A stretch of DNA of 64,000 nucleotides from Apiotrichum sp. Y4204 (lineage: Eukaryota; Basidiomycota; Tremellomycetes; Trichosporonales; Trichosporonaceae): contig JAMYHL010000117.1 of assembly GCA_025531455.1 (NCBI GenBank), positions 26,458-90,457 on the forward strand, given 5' to 3'. Position 1 is the first letter of the stretch; every line of letters starts with the position of its first letter. The notes under the pieces were generated by a model. It was not told the DNA's origin, did not search any database, and was given only the letters and a program-made list of their open reading frames with translations. Positions 41,701 to 53,700 of this stretch are shown here, one piece after another. The translations under genes were made by a program, and so were the position numbers.

Positions 41701-43389
41701 GGCCCCGGTACCCGTGACACCTGTGGCCGGGAAAGTTGCGGCACCGGCGGAACCGAGGGGACCCGTGGTACCTGTGGTACCAGCGGCGTTTGCGGAACCG
41801 GCGGGCGCGGCGCCTTCGGGTAGGGTAGGTCCGAGCGGAACGACGGGGTCGGCTGCGCCCGCAAGTCCAGTGGCCGCTGGCGCTGGTGGGGGAGGAACGA
41901 TGGGTCCTGTCGGGATGGTGGGAAGGGTGCCGGTTCCATCGGTGGGGACGATGATGGGAGCGGGCGCATTTGCCATGAAGGGGTGGGTGTGCTGGTGTTC
42001 GTGCGGTTCGTGCGTCTGGTCGCTCTCGACCATTGTGACGTTGGAGGTGCGGACAGGCTGGTTGGTGCCATGTTCTCCGTCGACGCCAGTCCCAGCGCCA
42101 GTGCCGGGTGCAACTGGTGGGACGCTTTTGTCGTCGTGGGCTCCGCGGCGGGAGAATAGCTTGCGATATCGCTTCCCCGCAGCCGCCTTTTCGGGATCGG
42201 TGGACGCGGCGGTGTCTCCGGGGGCAACGGCAGCGGCTGTAGCCACAGCGGCGGGGGCGGTGGCGTGGCCGACGTCCTCGTCGACGGTGCGGGCCGCGGC
42301 GGAGCGCCCCTCCTTGTTCCGGTTCCCAAAGGGAAGTCGGGAGCGAGGACCTACTACCGGTGCAAAGCGCGACCGGGGGCCCGCTCCCGTCTGGGTGATG
42401 GCGCCGGCTTGGGCGGTGTTGTTGGCGGCGTCCGCCTCGGCCTGGTACTGCGCGTGTTCGTGGGTGTAGCGCGTCTCGCGCAGGAGGGTGTAGTCGACGT
42501 CGCGCGTCATCCACAGGAAGTATATAAGGAAGAACGGCTTGCTGAATAGGTCCAGGATGCCGTACCACACCATCTCGGAAGAGTTGGACACTGTATTGGC
42601 ACCCTCGCAGCATGCCCAGCACACGGCGTACATGACGAGCATGAAGCAGATGAAGGCCGAGGACGACAGCTGGGTGAACTGGTACTGTCCGCCCATCTTC
42701 TCCGCATCATAGCGCACTGTCCAGAGCAGCGCGTAGTAGATGTAGAAGATGCCCATGACGATCGCAAAGACATAGTATGCCCACTTGTACTGTGAGCCGA
42801 TGACTGCCGCGAGAAGCCAGCCGGTCCACACAATAGCTCCAGCAAAGGCAAGCGACATGATCTCACGCCAGTGCGAGCCCGCCGCAAACGAGATCATGAT
42901 CAGGATGAGCGGGAGGGTCAAGATCCAGTCTACATACTGGATTGTCAGTCATGCTAGGCAGGTTTTCAGGCGCCGCTCGACGGCTCAGTAGCTACTCACC
43001 CGGACCCACCACGTCTGACGCAGTGTTCCGCGTACAGTGTAGTGGTTGAATACCGTGGGCACCACCGTCCAACCAAGGTCGGACGCCTCGGCAAAGTACG
43101 CCCATGTCGAAATGGTGAGGACGATCTTAAGGTGTGAGAAGACCCGACAGAAAACAAATAATGGAAAATTCCGGATACTCACAATGGCAAGCTGGTTCAA
43201 CAGTCTCGTTCCGGGACGCCGGAAGACACACCAAATGAACAGACATATATCGACAAAGAGGAAGATTGCAAAGACGCACCACAGCCAGTCGGACGCCTTG
43301 GTCGTGATGTGGGCCTGGGCGCCGAGTGGGGGGTTGTTCTTCAGCGCCGAGTTGCGGCGTGGCACGAGGTCGAGGAGCACCGGCGACAT
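41626..43389 (-). CDS. Microbial rhodopsin (fungal type I opsin) with long C-terminal tail
   Basis: Seven-helix retinal protein. Exons are 43389-43183, 43125-43000 and 42936-41626; 547 residues in this reading. TM1 follows ITTKASDWLW. Helix C reads RYVDWILTLPLILIM, keeping bacteriorhodopsin Arg82 and Asp85, while the Asp96 donor position is Met. Helix F keeps Tyr185 and Trp189 (YAVCWACCEG). Helix G is ILDLFSKPFF, keeping Asp212 and the Schiff-base lysine Lys216. It is therefore a true photoreactive opsin, not an Hsp30/YRO2-type opsin-related protein, and its missing donor suggests sensing or slow pumping. From about residue 275 the tail is hydrophilic, Ala/Thr/Pro/Gly-rich with a HEHQHTHPF block. 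At 41626 this frame stops, but a strongly coding-like frame shifted by one base continues to a TAA at 41277. The start (MSPVLL) was chosen as the ATG nearest TM1. Confidence 0.88.
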
Positions 43390-46300
43390 TATGCCCGTGT
43401 TGAGGAGTTTTAGACGGGACTTGAGGAGTTCAGGCGCCGCCAAACAAAAAGCAACTTCTTTCCCAGAATGTAAACGCAGAGGGAAAGCGATCTTGGTGGC
43501 GAACATTCCGCGAGCAACGCAGAATCCTTTATATCCTCCATACATTCGATGATGACGGGCAGGAGGTCATCTCTCGACACACTGACTGTCGATGAAGGCT
43601 TGGTCACCCCCGTCTCGTCCGCGGCAGCCACTCGTCGCTCGTCGCATCTGACGCACGGCGCGGACGACGTCGGCGGCGTGTCATACCATGTCAGAGAGCG
43701 AGAGAGTCACGTCGATATCAGCCGCGACGGACGGCGTCAGAGTCGTTCAGCTGCATACGTGCCTCGTTGGTCAGTTGTTAGGCAGGGTGCATGGTGGGGT
43801 CGGCGGACGTGCCACATCAGGTTCAGATTGGAGTGTAGGCAAAAGATGTTTATCAGGCGGTTGAAGTGCGAAACCCGTCAACGATGTCCGTGACCCACAC
43901 CTCGGGCTTCGGGCTGGTAGTTTCTAGCCGCTGGCGGCGGGTGACGCAGGCCTCGGCATTGCTTGTCAGGTAAGTCTAGTGTAGGACCTCTGGCACAACA
44001 CTTGCCAGTGAGATTGAATCCGCCTAATGGCAACGTTGACATTACAGCAGTCGGATCGTCATGCCAGCTCGGGCGTCATCTCGCGCGCCTTGCTCTCAAA
44101 CGCTGAGCCAACATCGTCCTCGAGCCTCGAGGTCTGAAGGTCAGTTGCCAGAGGGCCTGGCGGAAAGTGGACTGAAGCCACAAGCTGTCGTCCTCCAGCC
44201 CTTGGAATCCCGAGCTTGATACCATCTGGTCAGCAATGCTACTGATATGTCTGTGTGAATAGGGACCATAAGAAACAACCCTTTGGGTAGCGTCCAAAGT
44301 TATTCGACTGTCCAGTCAGGCCGGGAACGACACTGCGACACCGTCGCAGTTGGTGGACGGGGTGGCAGTGAGGCCTAGTGAGGGTGGCAAAAGGTGGGCG
44401 AGGTGCCTCGAGGAACCAGAGTGTCAGTCCCTCACCGTCAACTGTGCCGTACGAGTCTCGCAATTGAGATGGTTTCTTGTTTGGAAGAGGAAGAATATGA
44501 TGTTGAGGAAGAGTGGGAGCCCACGTCGTCTCGTACCTCTCTGGCAGCTCTTCGCTCTACGTCATGTCTTGCTGCCAGTAAGGGATCAGCTCGGTCTAGT
44601 GTTCCACTATGACGCCGGTGGGTCGGTTAGTTTGTTTGGTTCTAGGGAATTGTGTTTTCTGAATCATGGTCTGAAAGGTTCAAAAAGACCATTCAGTCAT
44701 CACTTTGGCCCAACGCACAAGACCAACAGTACCAACCAGGCGACGAGGGTCAGGGTGTCCTGGAGCTAACTGTTCGCTGTTTCCGTCTCCGGAAATGAAG
44801 ACGTCTGCCGTGTGTGCATGTTTGTCAAGTCTGAGCCTGTTGCTAACGTGTCTAATGGCGAAGAATGGACTCGAGAGATTGACCATCGTTCCGGGTATGC
44901 CGAGGTGTGAGCAGATCCAACCCGTGACGCAACGCCGAGGGCACTGCCGTCCCCAGTGATTCAGTGAGTATTTTAGGCCCCCGACATCTCTGGGCTGTAC
45001 CTAAAACCGTGAGCGGACACTTGTTGTGGACCCGACAGAACTCTACCCCAAGTCGTAGTCTCCGTGACGAGGTGCGCGCTCTTTTCATTAGATCTCCCGT
45101 TAGATTCTAGTACCAGATAACGTTTGGTGCCGCGAAATCGTCGATCGTCATCAACAAAGGACCTTACTGAGGACCTTAGAACTCGGCACCCTCTGGAACC
45201 GGGACCGGCGCCGGGCCGGGAAGCGGTATGCCCGGCTTGGCCGGCTGACGACGATGGGGAAAGATACAACAGTGATCGCGCCAAAGGCGATGAATGAAGA
45301 TGGCCTTGTAGGAGTCAGTTGTGTGCACAGTTCCAGGAACGATCGCATCCGCAGCGATAGGAGTGTGTACTTGGGACGGAGCGGGCCAGATCTAGTAGGC
45401 CATCGCACAGAACAGATGCTCCCAACTGCTCCCACAGGTACATACCGTACATGTCACCGAACGGTGCCCCATTGCACCTTCGGTGGCACCGAGAGCGACC
45501 CGTCTTCCAGCTGTGGAAGGTGGATGGCACATTGTAGCAGCAGGCACGGTTGGCCTGATCCCGGCGCCGGATGTGCGCCGGATGTGACTCGGCAGTAGGG
45601 TTGCTGGCCTGCCGGGCCCGATGCCGGGCCGGTTCTGCTGATCTTGAGGAATATGTCAGCCGGTGCGGATGGATTGTAAGCCAGTGCCTGCTGCGAGCAA
45701 GATTGTCGTTGACCGAGGACGGTGGCAGCGCTAGACGGTTCGTCGTCCGTGTGCCGTGCATGCCGTGCCACAGTACCACAGTTGTGATCGCGTGATCATC
45801 GCATGATCGTGGCAACCAGCCAGACCCGTCGATCAGTCTGCCACGTCGAATGCTGCACTGCACACTGCACAAAGTTTCGAGAGAACGGTGCACTGCGAGG
45901 GGCAATCGAGGGGCACGTTACGCGACGGCGGCGCGTCGCATCTTCTGCGACGCCAACTCCTGTCCAGCTTGCCCAGCCCCTCCACAGCTGTTCTGCAACG
46001 TCTGGGCATGGACGGCGTTAAGCTCGTACACCAGAGAATCTGTGCTGTTGGATTTGTCGCCAACCCAGGAGGCCAATAGCGAGGTCCTTCCAGTCACAGA
46101 CACGTGCACTGCATCCCCCTAACCCAGCTCCTACTCTCCGACCGATCTCGAATGTCGACGAGGGGCCCGTGCGCGTGACCCAGGGCGGTGAGGTGTTGTG
46201 CCTGAGCTCTCCTCCTCACTCTCGGTATCAGTCCACACAGAATATCCATACTCAGTAGAAGACTTCTTGCGTTCCGCTCAGAACGCCGCCGGACGAATAC

Positions 46301-47432
46301 TCTAGGTCTCGAGGTAAACTGGAGTAGAGCTGCATCCGGAGAGCCCCAACCCGATGAGGCAATCTCTCACTCTTGCAATCTATCTATGGACAGCGGGTGA
46401 CTGGAAGGAATCTGCGTTTGTCCGCCTGGAAGGATCTCTGGCGCCGAGTCTGATTCTGGCGCCAGCAATGGGCCCAAGCGGCCCAGTGCGTGGTCGCAGA
46501 GTTCGGCAATTGGGTCCATTTCCCGGGCCTCTCCGGCCAAGCTCGTAGCTCTGAGGGCGGTGCACTGTGAAGCGCGCGAACCGACAAGACTACAGTTCGC
46601 CCCGAGCCTATTGCTGGTGGTGAGGGGTCGAATCTAAACAAGCCGAGTCCCAGCACCGCCTGCATGACTATCCAAATGTATCAGCCTTGAAGACGGAGAT
46701 TTTCTGGGCTGACAAAAGTGCTGATTCCAAACGCAGGCTGTACAGTTCAAAGGGGCACATGCCACACATCCTACAACCTGGCCTAAAACGCGCCGCTGAC
46801 CACACTGGAACCTGAACGAACGATTGAGGAGAGAAAAGGGGGAGGAGAGGGAGGTTCATTGAGATCTGATCCGGCGAAGAACTGGTGAAACCAGGAACGT
46901 TGCTCAAAGGTACCCCAGTTGCAGGCACGACGCACACTGGAATTCTCGGGGCCAGCAACCCCCAGGCACGAAACCAGGCAGTACGAAGCGGTACACCTCG
47001 AGAGCTTGTGACTGGTTTTCTTGGAGGTGGGGTCGTCCTCCAAGGCCCTTGAGCTCAAGGGCACTACAAACAAATGTCGTCACAGGCGAAAGACACCAAC
47101 AACAACCACCAGACGACGGCCAATGGCGAAGAGTAGGCACCACCGCCCGAGCAACGAAGCACCGCACAAACAATAGCGATGAGAACGACGCGATGCTCTG
47201 CTCTCATGACGCGCTTCGTCGCTCGATCGGTACTGCGCTGTGCTGTGAGAAACAGCATGTGGTTCTCGTCAGGAGAAACTGTATATAACACCCACTGACG
47301 AGCGGGAGTCTCAGCCCCATCCAGCAACACCTCGACAACCGGTGCACCACGTCCAACAGCACCCACGCTCCCTCTCGACACCTGTACCACTGTTTCTGAT
47401 CTCTCTGCCTAGACAACTAGCCCATCTTCATA
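43390..47432. other. 4-kb region without a supported gene
   Basis: Upstream of the opsin (minus) and of the secreted protein (plus). No frame longer than about 140 codons has domain-like composition, and no consistent exon chain could be assembled. The small frames at 43410-43631 (minus) and 43549-43893 (plus) overlap each other near the opsin start and are probably leader shadows. The promoter of the next gene lies at the right end. Confidence 0.45.
47282..47288 (+). promoter_or_regulatory. TATA box of the secreted-protein gene
   Basis: TATATAA, 145 nt upstream of the start codon at 47433, in an otherwise GC-rich setting and followed by a C-rich leader. Confidence 0.5.
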
Positions 47433-48350
47433 ATGGCCCGCTCCGCCCTCCTCATCGCTGCCTTTACGGCGCTCTCCACTGCCGTGGCTGCTCCCTTGGA
47501 ATTCCCCAAACCCATGATCCTGGCAGGTGCTCTCGCTCTCTACAAGACCGACCCCGCCCTTGTGCGCCACACGGATGGGCAAAAGTCCTGTGTGATTCCC
47601 GAACCGAGGAGCACCAATATCAAGGACTTCTCCTCGGCCGTCGGGCCCGAGCCGACCTTTACGGACGTCTTCAACATTGTTACGCAGCGCGACAACCTCC
47701 TCGACGCGACGGTCATGGCCATGACCTGGATCGACCCCACCTGGCCCCTCGCGCGCATTGCTGTTCCCTGCGACCAGACCCAGACGCCGCGTACCAGCCC
47801 CAGCATCATCCTCACTCCCAAGAGCTGTGGGGATTTTGTGACCACCATCACCAAGGACCAACTTCCCGAGAACGACCGCGGCCAGAAGTACTGGTGGCCG
47901 TCTGCGATCGAGCAGGCGTTCCACAACTACGGCGTCGAGCGCGAGAACCGCGACAACTTCCTCGGTCACCCCGAGGACACCGGTAACCTTCCCGACGTCT
48001 ACCTCCAGATGCTCACGGGATACGCGACCACCGTTCTTGACCACAACGATGGTGATGATGCCAACGCTGTCGCCGACAAATGGGCCGAGGTCGCCGCGAA
48101 GGGCTCGTCTTCGCCTGTCGTTGTCATGACCAAGCACGACGCGGGCGGCCGTTCGGGCGGCCGTCTCCGTCCCAACGAGGCCTATGTCGTCCGCAAGGGC
48201 AAGTACGATGGCAATGTCTCGTTCTTCAGCCCCAAGGGCAACCGCCCGGGCGACAGCACGTACTACAACAACATTCGCGACGCTATCGCTTTCCTCGACC
48301 AGATGATCTTCCTCACCAACGGCGAGCGCGGCCCCGGCCAGAACAAGTAA
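47433..48350 (+). CDS. Secreted protein with calpain-like sequence blocks but no catalytic residues
   Basis: Single exon, 305 residues. A clear signal peptide (residues 1-20, ALLIAAFTALSTAVAA) predicts secretion. Three blocks resemble the papain-like core of calpain (peptidase C2): WWPSAIEQAFHNYG near 152, matching the W...LEKAYAK..G helix; YLQMLTGY near 190, matching the ..LTGG turn; and GRLRPNEAYVVRKG near 243, at the position of the calpain ...GHAYsV strand. The following FSPKGN sits where NPWG is expected. The catalytic His would be Glu, the Asn is absent, and no GDCW-type Cys is present before them, so peptidase activity is unlikely. Two Cys pairs may form disulfides. It would be a secreted scaffold or binding protein. 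The family link is inference from motif order and would fail if a profile search shows no C2 similarity. Confidence 0.6.
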   Translation: MARSALLIAAFTALSTAVAAPLEFPKPMILAGALALYKTDPALVRHTDGQKSCVIPEPRSTNIKDFSSAVGPEPTFTDVFNIVTQRDNLLDATVMAMTWIDPTWPLARIAVPCDQTQTPRTSPSIILTPKSCGDFVTTITKDQLPENDRGQKYWWPSAIEQAFHNYGVERENRDNFLGHPEDTGNLPDVYLQMLTGYATTVLDHNDGDDANAVADKWAEVAAKGSSSPVVVMTKHDAGGRSGGRLRPNEAYVVRKGKYDGNVSFFSPKGNRPGDSTYYNNIRDAIAFLDQMIFLTNGERGPGQNK

Positions 48351-49361
48351 GCCGGCTCCTCTGGCTGTAGCGACGATTTGGACATTACCAACCCCTGTAT
48401 CGTGTCATAGATAATAGCCCTGTAATCATATATCTCCCATGAACATTCTGAGCATTTACGTTTCTGCTGAACGTCGATGGCATGGCTGTAACCAGCATGG
48501 AACCGGAGAGGTGATAACGCACAGTTCGCAACACCAGCACTCGTCGGCGGGTCTAGAAGTGTTGAACGCATGTCCCCGGAATCGTACGTGGACAGTTAGC
48601 CAGGGTGTACAGTAGGGGCCAAGTCGAAGCCAAGTTGTACAGGGAGCTCAGTTCCCTATCTTCCTCCCCGGGAATTCCTCCAAAGAGCACAGCGACCCCG
48701 GATTCCTGTCCAACCGGGATGGAGACCGGCCAAAGCTAGGGTGCAAGGACGGGGGCGCGGTCGTGCAGACTGCCTTTTCTCTGTCTGTGCACAGCAAAGC
48801 ACGCGATCTCGGACTCGTGGCCCGTCCAGCAGTCGCCGCGATCCGATGTAGACTTTCCAACAAGGACCAGAAATGGTCGGGTAGGGGATCACCGAGGGTT
48901 GCCAGTAGTGATGAGCATGTTTGGCGTGTTAGTTGTCAGTTGATAAAGCATCCAAATCGCATCACTTGACTGTCACTCCAAGTTGCACGAGTTGCAATGC
49001 ATGTAACCCGCGCGTCTCGTGAGTAGAGACGTGGGTGGCAAGGTGTTTCACATGGTGCGCGCGACGAGGTCCGGGCGGCGAGGCACGTCGCCAGAGTGGC
49101 GGCGGGCACCGGCCGGGTGTCCCAAGCCCGACGCGCGCCTGCGCAGAAGAAAGTGTGTGTGCAGTGTGTGTGTCTCTTTGTTCGTGGACAAAAACAAGTC
49201 AACAAACAAGGATCATGGAAATCACTCACAATCACTCGTTCCGACTGTTGACCATCGCACTTCCGAGACTGACTTGACCGCATTCACCAGCCCCACTCAG
49301 CGTATCTCGCCCTCCTCAGCAGCAGGCTTCGTATACCGACAGCCTTCCAGTCCAACTTCCG
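48351..49361. other. Intergenic 1 kb
   Basis: No supported gene. The last 200 bases, with alternating TGTGTGTGT runs (about 49156-49172), form the leader region of the next gene. Confidence 0.45.
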
Positions 49362-50780
49362 ATGACCGCGACCGGAGTCGAGCGCTCCGACACGCAGTCC
49401 ACCTCGTCTTCCCGCAAACGCTCCGTCAAGCGCTTTGTCCGCGGTCCCCGCCAGCCACGCCTCTCGGAGGGCAAGGACCGAGACCGCCCGCTTTCGCACG
49501 TCGACGAACGCTCCGAGATGGGTGCCGAGGACTCTTCCGCGAACCCCAAGGTGGGACTTTTCTCTCGGATGATAGCTGATGGCAGGGTGCGGGAATGATG
49601 GTCGACCTCGATGTGAGCCGTGCTATCTGAGAGGCTGTACTCGGCTTGCTGACAGCAGGCGGTCGCGCGCGTGGATATGACGGCAGTACGAGTCGAGGCG
49701 ATGCACGAGTTTATGATGTACCTCGCGCAGCTGGTGCGCGAGAGCGGCGTGATTGCCCGCGAACAGCTCCGGCTCACTATGCTGTCTCGCGGCGACGAGG
49801 TGAACCTCCCACACACACCGGCACTGGACGGCGGGTTCCTCCCCGGACCGGCATCGCGGCTGTTGGGTATCGCGCAGGGCACACCGATGGAGACTGCGCC
49901 CCCACCGGCACCGGCACCGTCACCATCACCATCACCGGCCCGATCCGAGTCTTGTCACAGCGAGCCGCTCCCGGCCCCGACGCCCGTGATGGGCACCATC
50001 AACGATCATGCACGGCTGCTCGAGGACATAGTGGAGCCCAAACCGGCACCACCGCCGGAATCACAGCTCCCGGACACGTACCGGCGGTCGCCTGCCGTAT
50101 CCACGCATAGCCGTGTACCGTCGGCAATGCCGTATGACCCAGCACCATTGTCCGCGCCAGCCATGCTGTCCACTCCGGCGGTCGCGACGAGGGCTCCAGC
50201 ATCAAAACCGACGACACCAGTGTACCATACGCAATCCTTTCCCCCGGACAACAGCCACATGCTTTACCCCGCCAACAACGGGTATGCTGGTGGCACCCGC
50301 TATCCTTCATTCGGGAACGCCCCGACTTCATACCCGCAGTCATCTAGCTACGCGGCCGCTCCCGCCGCTACCCAGAGCTACACTTCACCTTCGTACGCAG
50401 GCCCCCATAGCGACCACACCTCCCCCGCAGGCCCGAGCATGCTCCCGGCACACGCCTCATACGCTTCTCCGACTGCACAACAGCCGTCGAAGCGCGCGAG
50501 CTGGTCTCCGTATTCTACCGGGCCAACCACCACAACAGCAGCAGCATACACGTCTCCGCAGCACGCATCCTTCCCAAGCAACGACGCGACGCGCGCAACG
50601 CCCTACTCCTCCGGTCTGTACCCCCCGCAACCACCAACCGCCGCGACGGGCACAATGTACGGCGCCCAGCCAACTGTACCGCGTGGCTACGACCGTTCGG
50701 GGGTGTATCTCCCTCCGTTAGGGAGCTACGTCAGCGCACAGGGCGGGGGAGCCGCGAATAGCTGGTCACGACCAGGATAG
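49362..50780 (+). CDS. Ser/Pro/Thr-rich protein of unknown function
   Basis: Not recognised. Exons are 49362-49550 and 49659-50780 (108-nt intron with a CTGAC branch); 436 residues. Residues 1-62 are basic and Ser-rich (SSSRKRSVKRFVRG). The only ordered-looking part spans the exon junction, about residues 63-115: VARVDMTAVRVEAMHEFMMYLAQLVRESGVIAREQLRL, two amphipathic helices with MLSRGDEVNLPH after them. The remainder is disordered with PPPAPAPSPSPSPA, many Tyr-containing SYASP/SYAAAP-like repeats and a C-terminal GVYLPPLGSY. The layout (short helical module, long Pro/Ser/Tyr tail, basic N-terminus) resembles nuclear regulators and RNA-granule proteins, but that is speculation. The start is the first ATG that opens the spliced frame. 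Confidence 0.6.
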
Positions 50781-53700
50781 GAGAAAAAATCAGAGGGTGT
50801 GTCGAGCAGCGCGTGTTCATGGTTCATGGTCCTTCGACGAGGTTGTACAACTACACCAGATAGGCAGAGAGCTCTGTAATGTGATGAGTCGGAGGATGGA
50901 AGAAGTGAAGGATTCTCCACTCCGAAGCTTGGAATTACGAGCCGCGTGCGGACATAACGCGCTACCAGTGGAGCCTTGGAGGAGATGGGGTGCGGAGGTA
51001 TGACGCGCTTCGAGACCGATCACGATACCGCGGGCACCGCGTACGCCCTCGGCCTCGGTTGGGTCGGCACAGGCAGGTATTAATCCGCAGAGAAGTTTTA
51101 TCTCGGCCCAATATCTTCGGAAGGCACCGGACCACACACGAGCAGCATGTCTGGCAAGGGCAGCAGGGTGCGATTGGGGCCCTCGCAGCACGTGTTCAAT
51201 AGGAACTGGAAAGCTGGAAACCTGGCCATTGAAAGCCAGCAGGCGGATGTTGGTGCCTTCACATGGACATCGATTGCCGCCACATCATGCACATCGACAC
51301 ATCAGCTCTCAGTTGTTGCCACATGGTATGAAATCGAGAACTTGGGCCCTTGTGCCCATACGGATCGCACCTGAGCACGATCATGCGAAGAGATTGAAGA
51401 GACTGCGGCGCGTACAGCTGCAACATGACGGGTCGGCGCCGATCTGGGGATCTTCAGCGCTAGCCGGCGATCTTCCATCTGAAGATCGTCATCACCAGGC
51501 GGCGATCCGGGATCCGCGGGCACGGCGATCATTGCGCGACTACCCTCTTTTCAAGAAGCCCATAAGCCCAGCTGTACAAATGTGGACCCAGTGCCAGTTT
51601 CCAAGTCCGCCTCCGCGGCAGGCTGCCAACTCGCGGACATTGCGGACGATATGGATGGATGGATTTGTGCCTCTCTCTGCCCATCTCGACGTCATTGGAA
51701 GCAAGTCGCAAGATCGCACGCCGTGTGCCTGGCGGTAAATGGCACCGAGCACGAATATGGTGTGACCTTGTGGCCTTGTGGCTGGCCTCCGCGCGATACG
51801 ACGGAGCACACTTGCTATCAGACCTTCCGTCCCCGATGGTTCGTCCGTCCTATTGCGTAACGTGCATTTGAGTGGCTTCAGGTCGGGCCGAGATGTTATG
51901 CCGAACGATTCATTCCTGTCTGCCAGATTGTGCAGATAGCAAAATGCTTTGAGGTGTGCGCGGAATGCCACCAGCCGCGAGGCAAGGACATTGGGCAGCC
52001 CGATAAGCAGGAGGGATGGAGCGAGGACGAGAACGGGGAAAGAGTGGCCTGTCACTTGCACGATCCTGCTCCAGATTCTCCAGAGTCGGACGGGCCAAAC
52101 AACCCAAACAGTCTGAGCAACCCAACAACTACACAACCCAAACAGCCCCAACACGAACAACATGACAGGCCAATGATAGCAAGGCTCGCAATGAGGATAC
52201 GGCCGTGGTCGCCGTCCATCCCTCGTCATCACTACCACCCTTTCAGCCACCAGCTACCCTGGCCTGTCGGTCTCAGGGCAAGGCATTCCGGCCGCCTCTC
52301 CGTAACCACTCGCCCCAGTCCGGAGCGGTACACCACCACCAGCAGGTTTTTTCTGGCGCTGGCGATTCCCGCAAATGCTGCCAAGCCAGCTCCACAACAG
52401 TCCAGTTCATTAGGTCTCCATCTATGCTGTCACCACTGTTTCACTGCTCCTAACCATGTCGTTGGAGTCAGCAACGAGTGGGTTGTGATCACTTGACCTG
52501 TTGGCTCGGGGTTGACCTCTTGTTGCCTTGTTGCCACATCATGGAGGTCCCCGAGGCCCCGAGGTGCCTTCAGCACGTCCACTCGGCCGAGGTGGGCGTG
52601 AGGCGCATAGGGTAGGGTAGTCTCGTAGTCTCGAGCATGTCAGCAGTTGCTCCGGCACCGGCGCACCGGCGCAGCAGGCAGCAAGGAGGGAACCGTTGCC
52701 TGGTGAGCGCCGAGCAAAGGAAAATGTAAAAATGTCGAGTGGACTGGGTGCCATGTGTCAATGACGAGATATTCGACATTTGCCACAGGCGGCCGCGCGT
52801 GATGACGCAGGCCGGATTAAACTTTTTCAGTGATGGAGTAAGGCCTGCGTCAGCCGGCCCGACTACCATTCAAATGCATTCAACATCCTCTGCAGCTCCT
52901 GCGGCTCTTCAGCCAAACATGCGAGAACTCAGGGCCAGGCACACAACGAAGCCCATAAATTCCCTTCCAGTCCTCGGCCGCGCTCTCCGGCCCGGAGGAG
53001 GAATGAGCACGGGGACACGCTCTGCCGCCGGGAACGGAGTCCGAATGACTCCAGGATCACAGAAGACCAAAGCCTAAACTGGCCAGAACCAGAAGCACCG
53101 GCTTGCGATGTGCACCATTGCCACCCATTTGGTGTGGAATTTTTTCTCCTCCGCTCTCACTGCTGTCGCCTGCAGCTGCTGACGCATGCAACCCTGGGAT
53201 CACCAGTGTGGCCCTTTGTACCCTGTTGGTCCTCGGGTGGCCAGGCGGTCTTGAGAAGTCTTTGACAAACATGCACACCTTAGTGGCCACTGACCAGAAG
53301 AGGTAGGCAAGGTCTATTAGGGGGCTGCTGACGCAGGAGGCTGGAGGCATAGGGGTATTTCAGCGGTGATGATGAGCAAATGAGACGGCGATAACTCTAT
53401 TATCCTGCTTATCAGCGCTGGTTGCCGCGGACGGTCGCGCAGAGAGCGCGATCCAAGGGAAGGGAGGCGAGGCACGAGGACAGAGGATGCCGTAATATCG
53501 CAATCTCGTAATTCTCGCCACGGCCGGATCGTTGGTGCTCATACCAGTGACCATGGTCGGAGCGTCTGTGGCGGAGGATCACGGAGAGCAGAGGTTGTCA
53601 TGGGCGCGGTCCGTCGGCGGAAAGTCAGAGGGCGCGCGCACCTCGTGTAGCCTCCAGTGCGCGGCGCGCGGTGTTAACGCTCACGGCCTGACGGGCCACC

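Noticed and set aside
41277..42329. 350-codon minus-strand frame as an independent gene
   Set aside because: Its first two thirds are the shifted shadow of the opsin tail; only the last part looks coding and it has no start of its own.
51540..52250. 236-codon minus-strand frame with a hydrophobic patch
   Set aside because: The patch arises from complement of CCCAAAC repeats and Trp/Cys-rich noise; no conserved pattern and no promoter.
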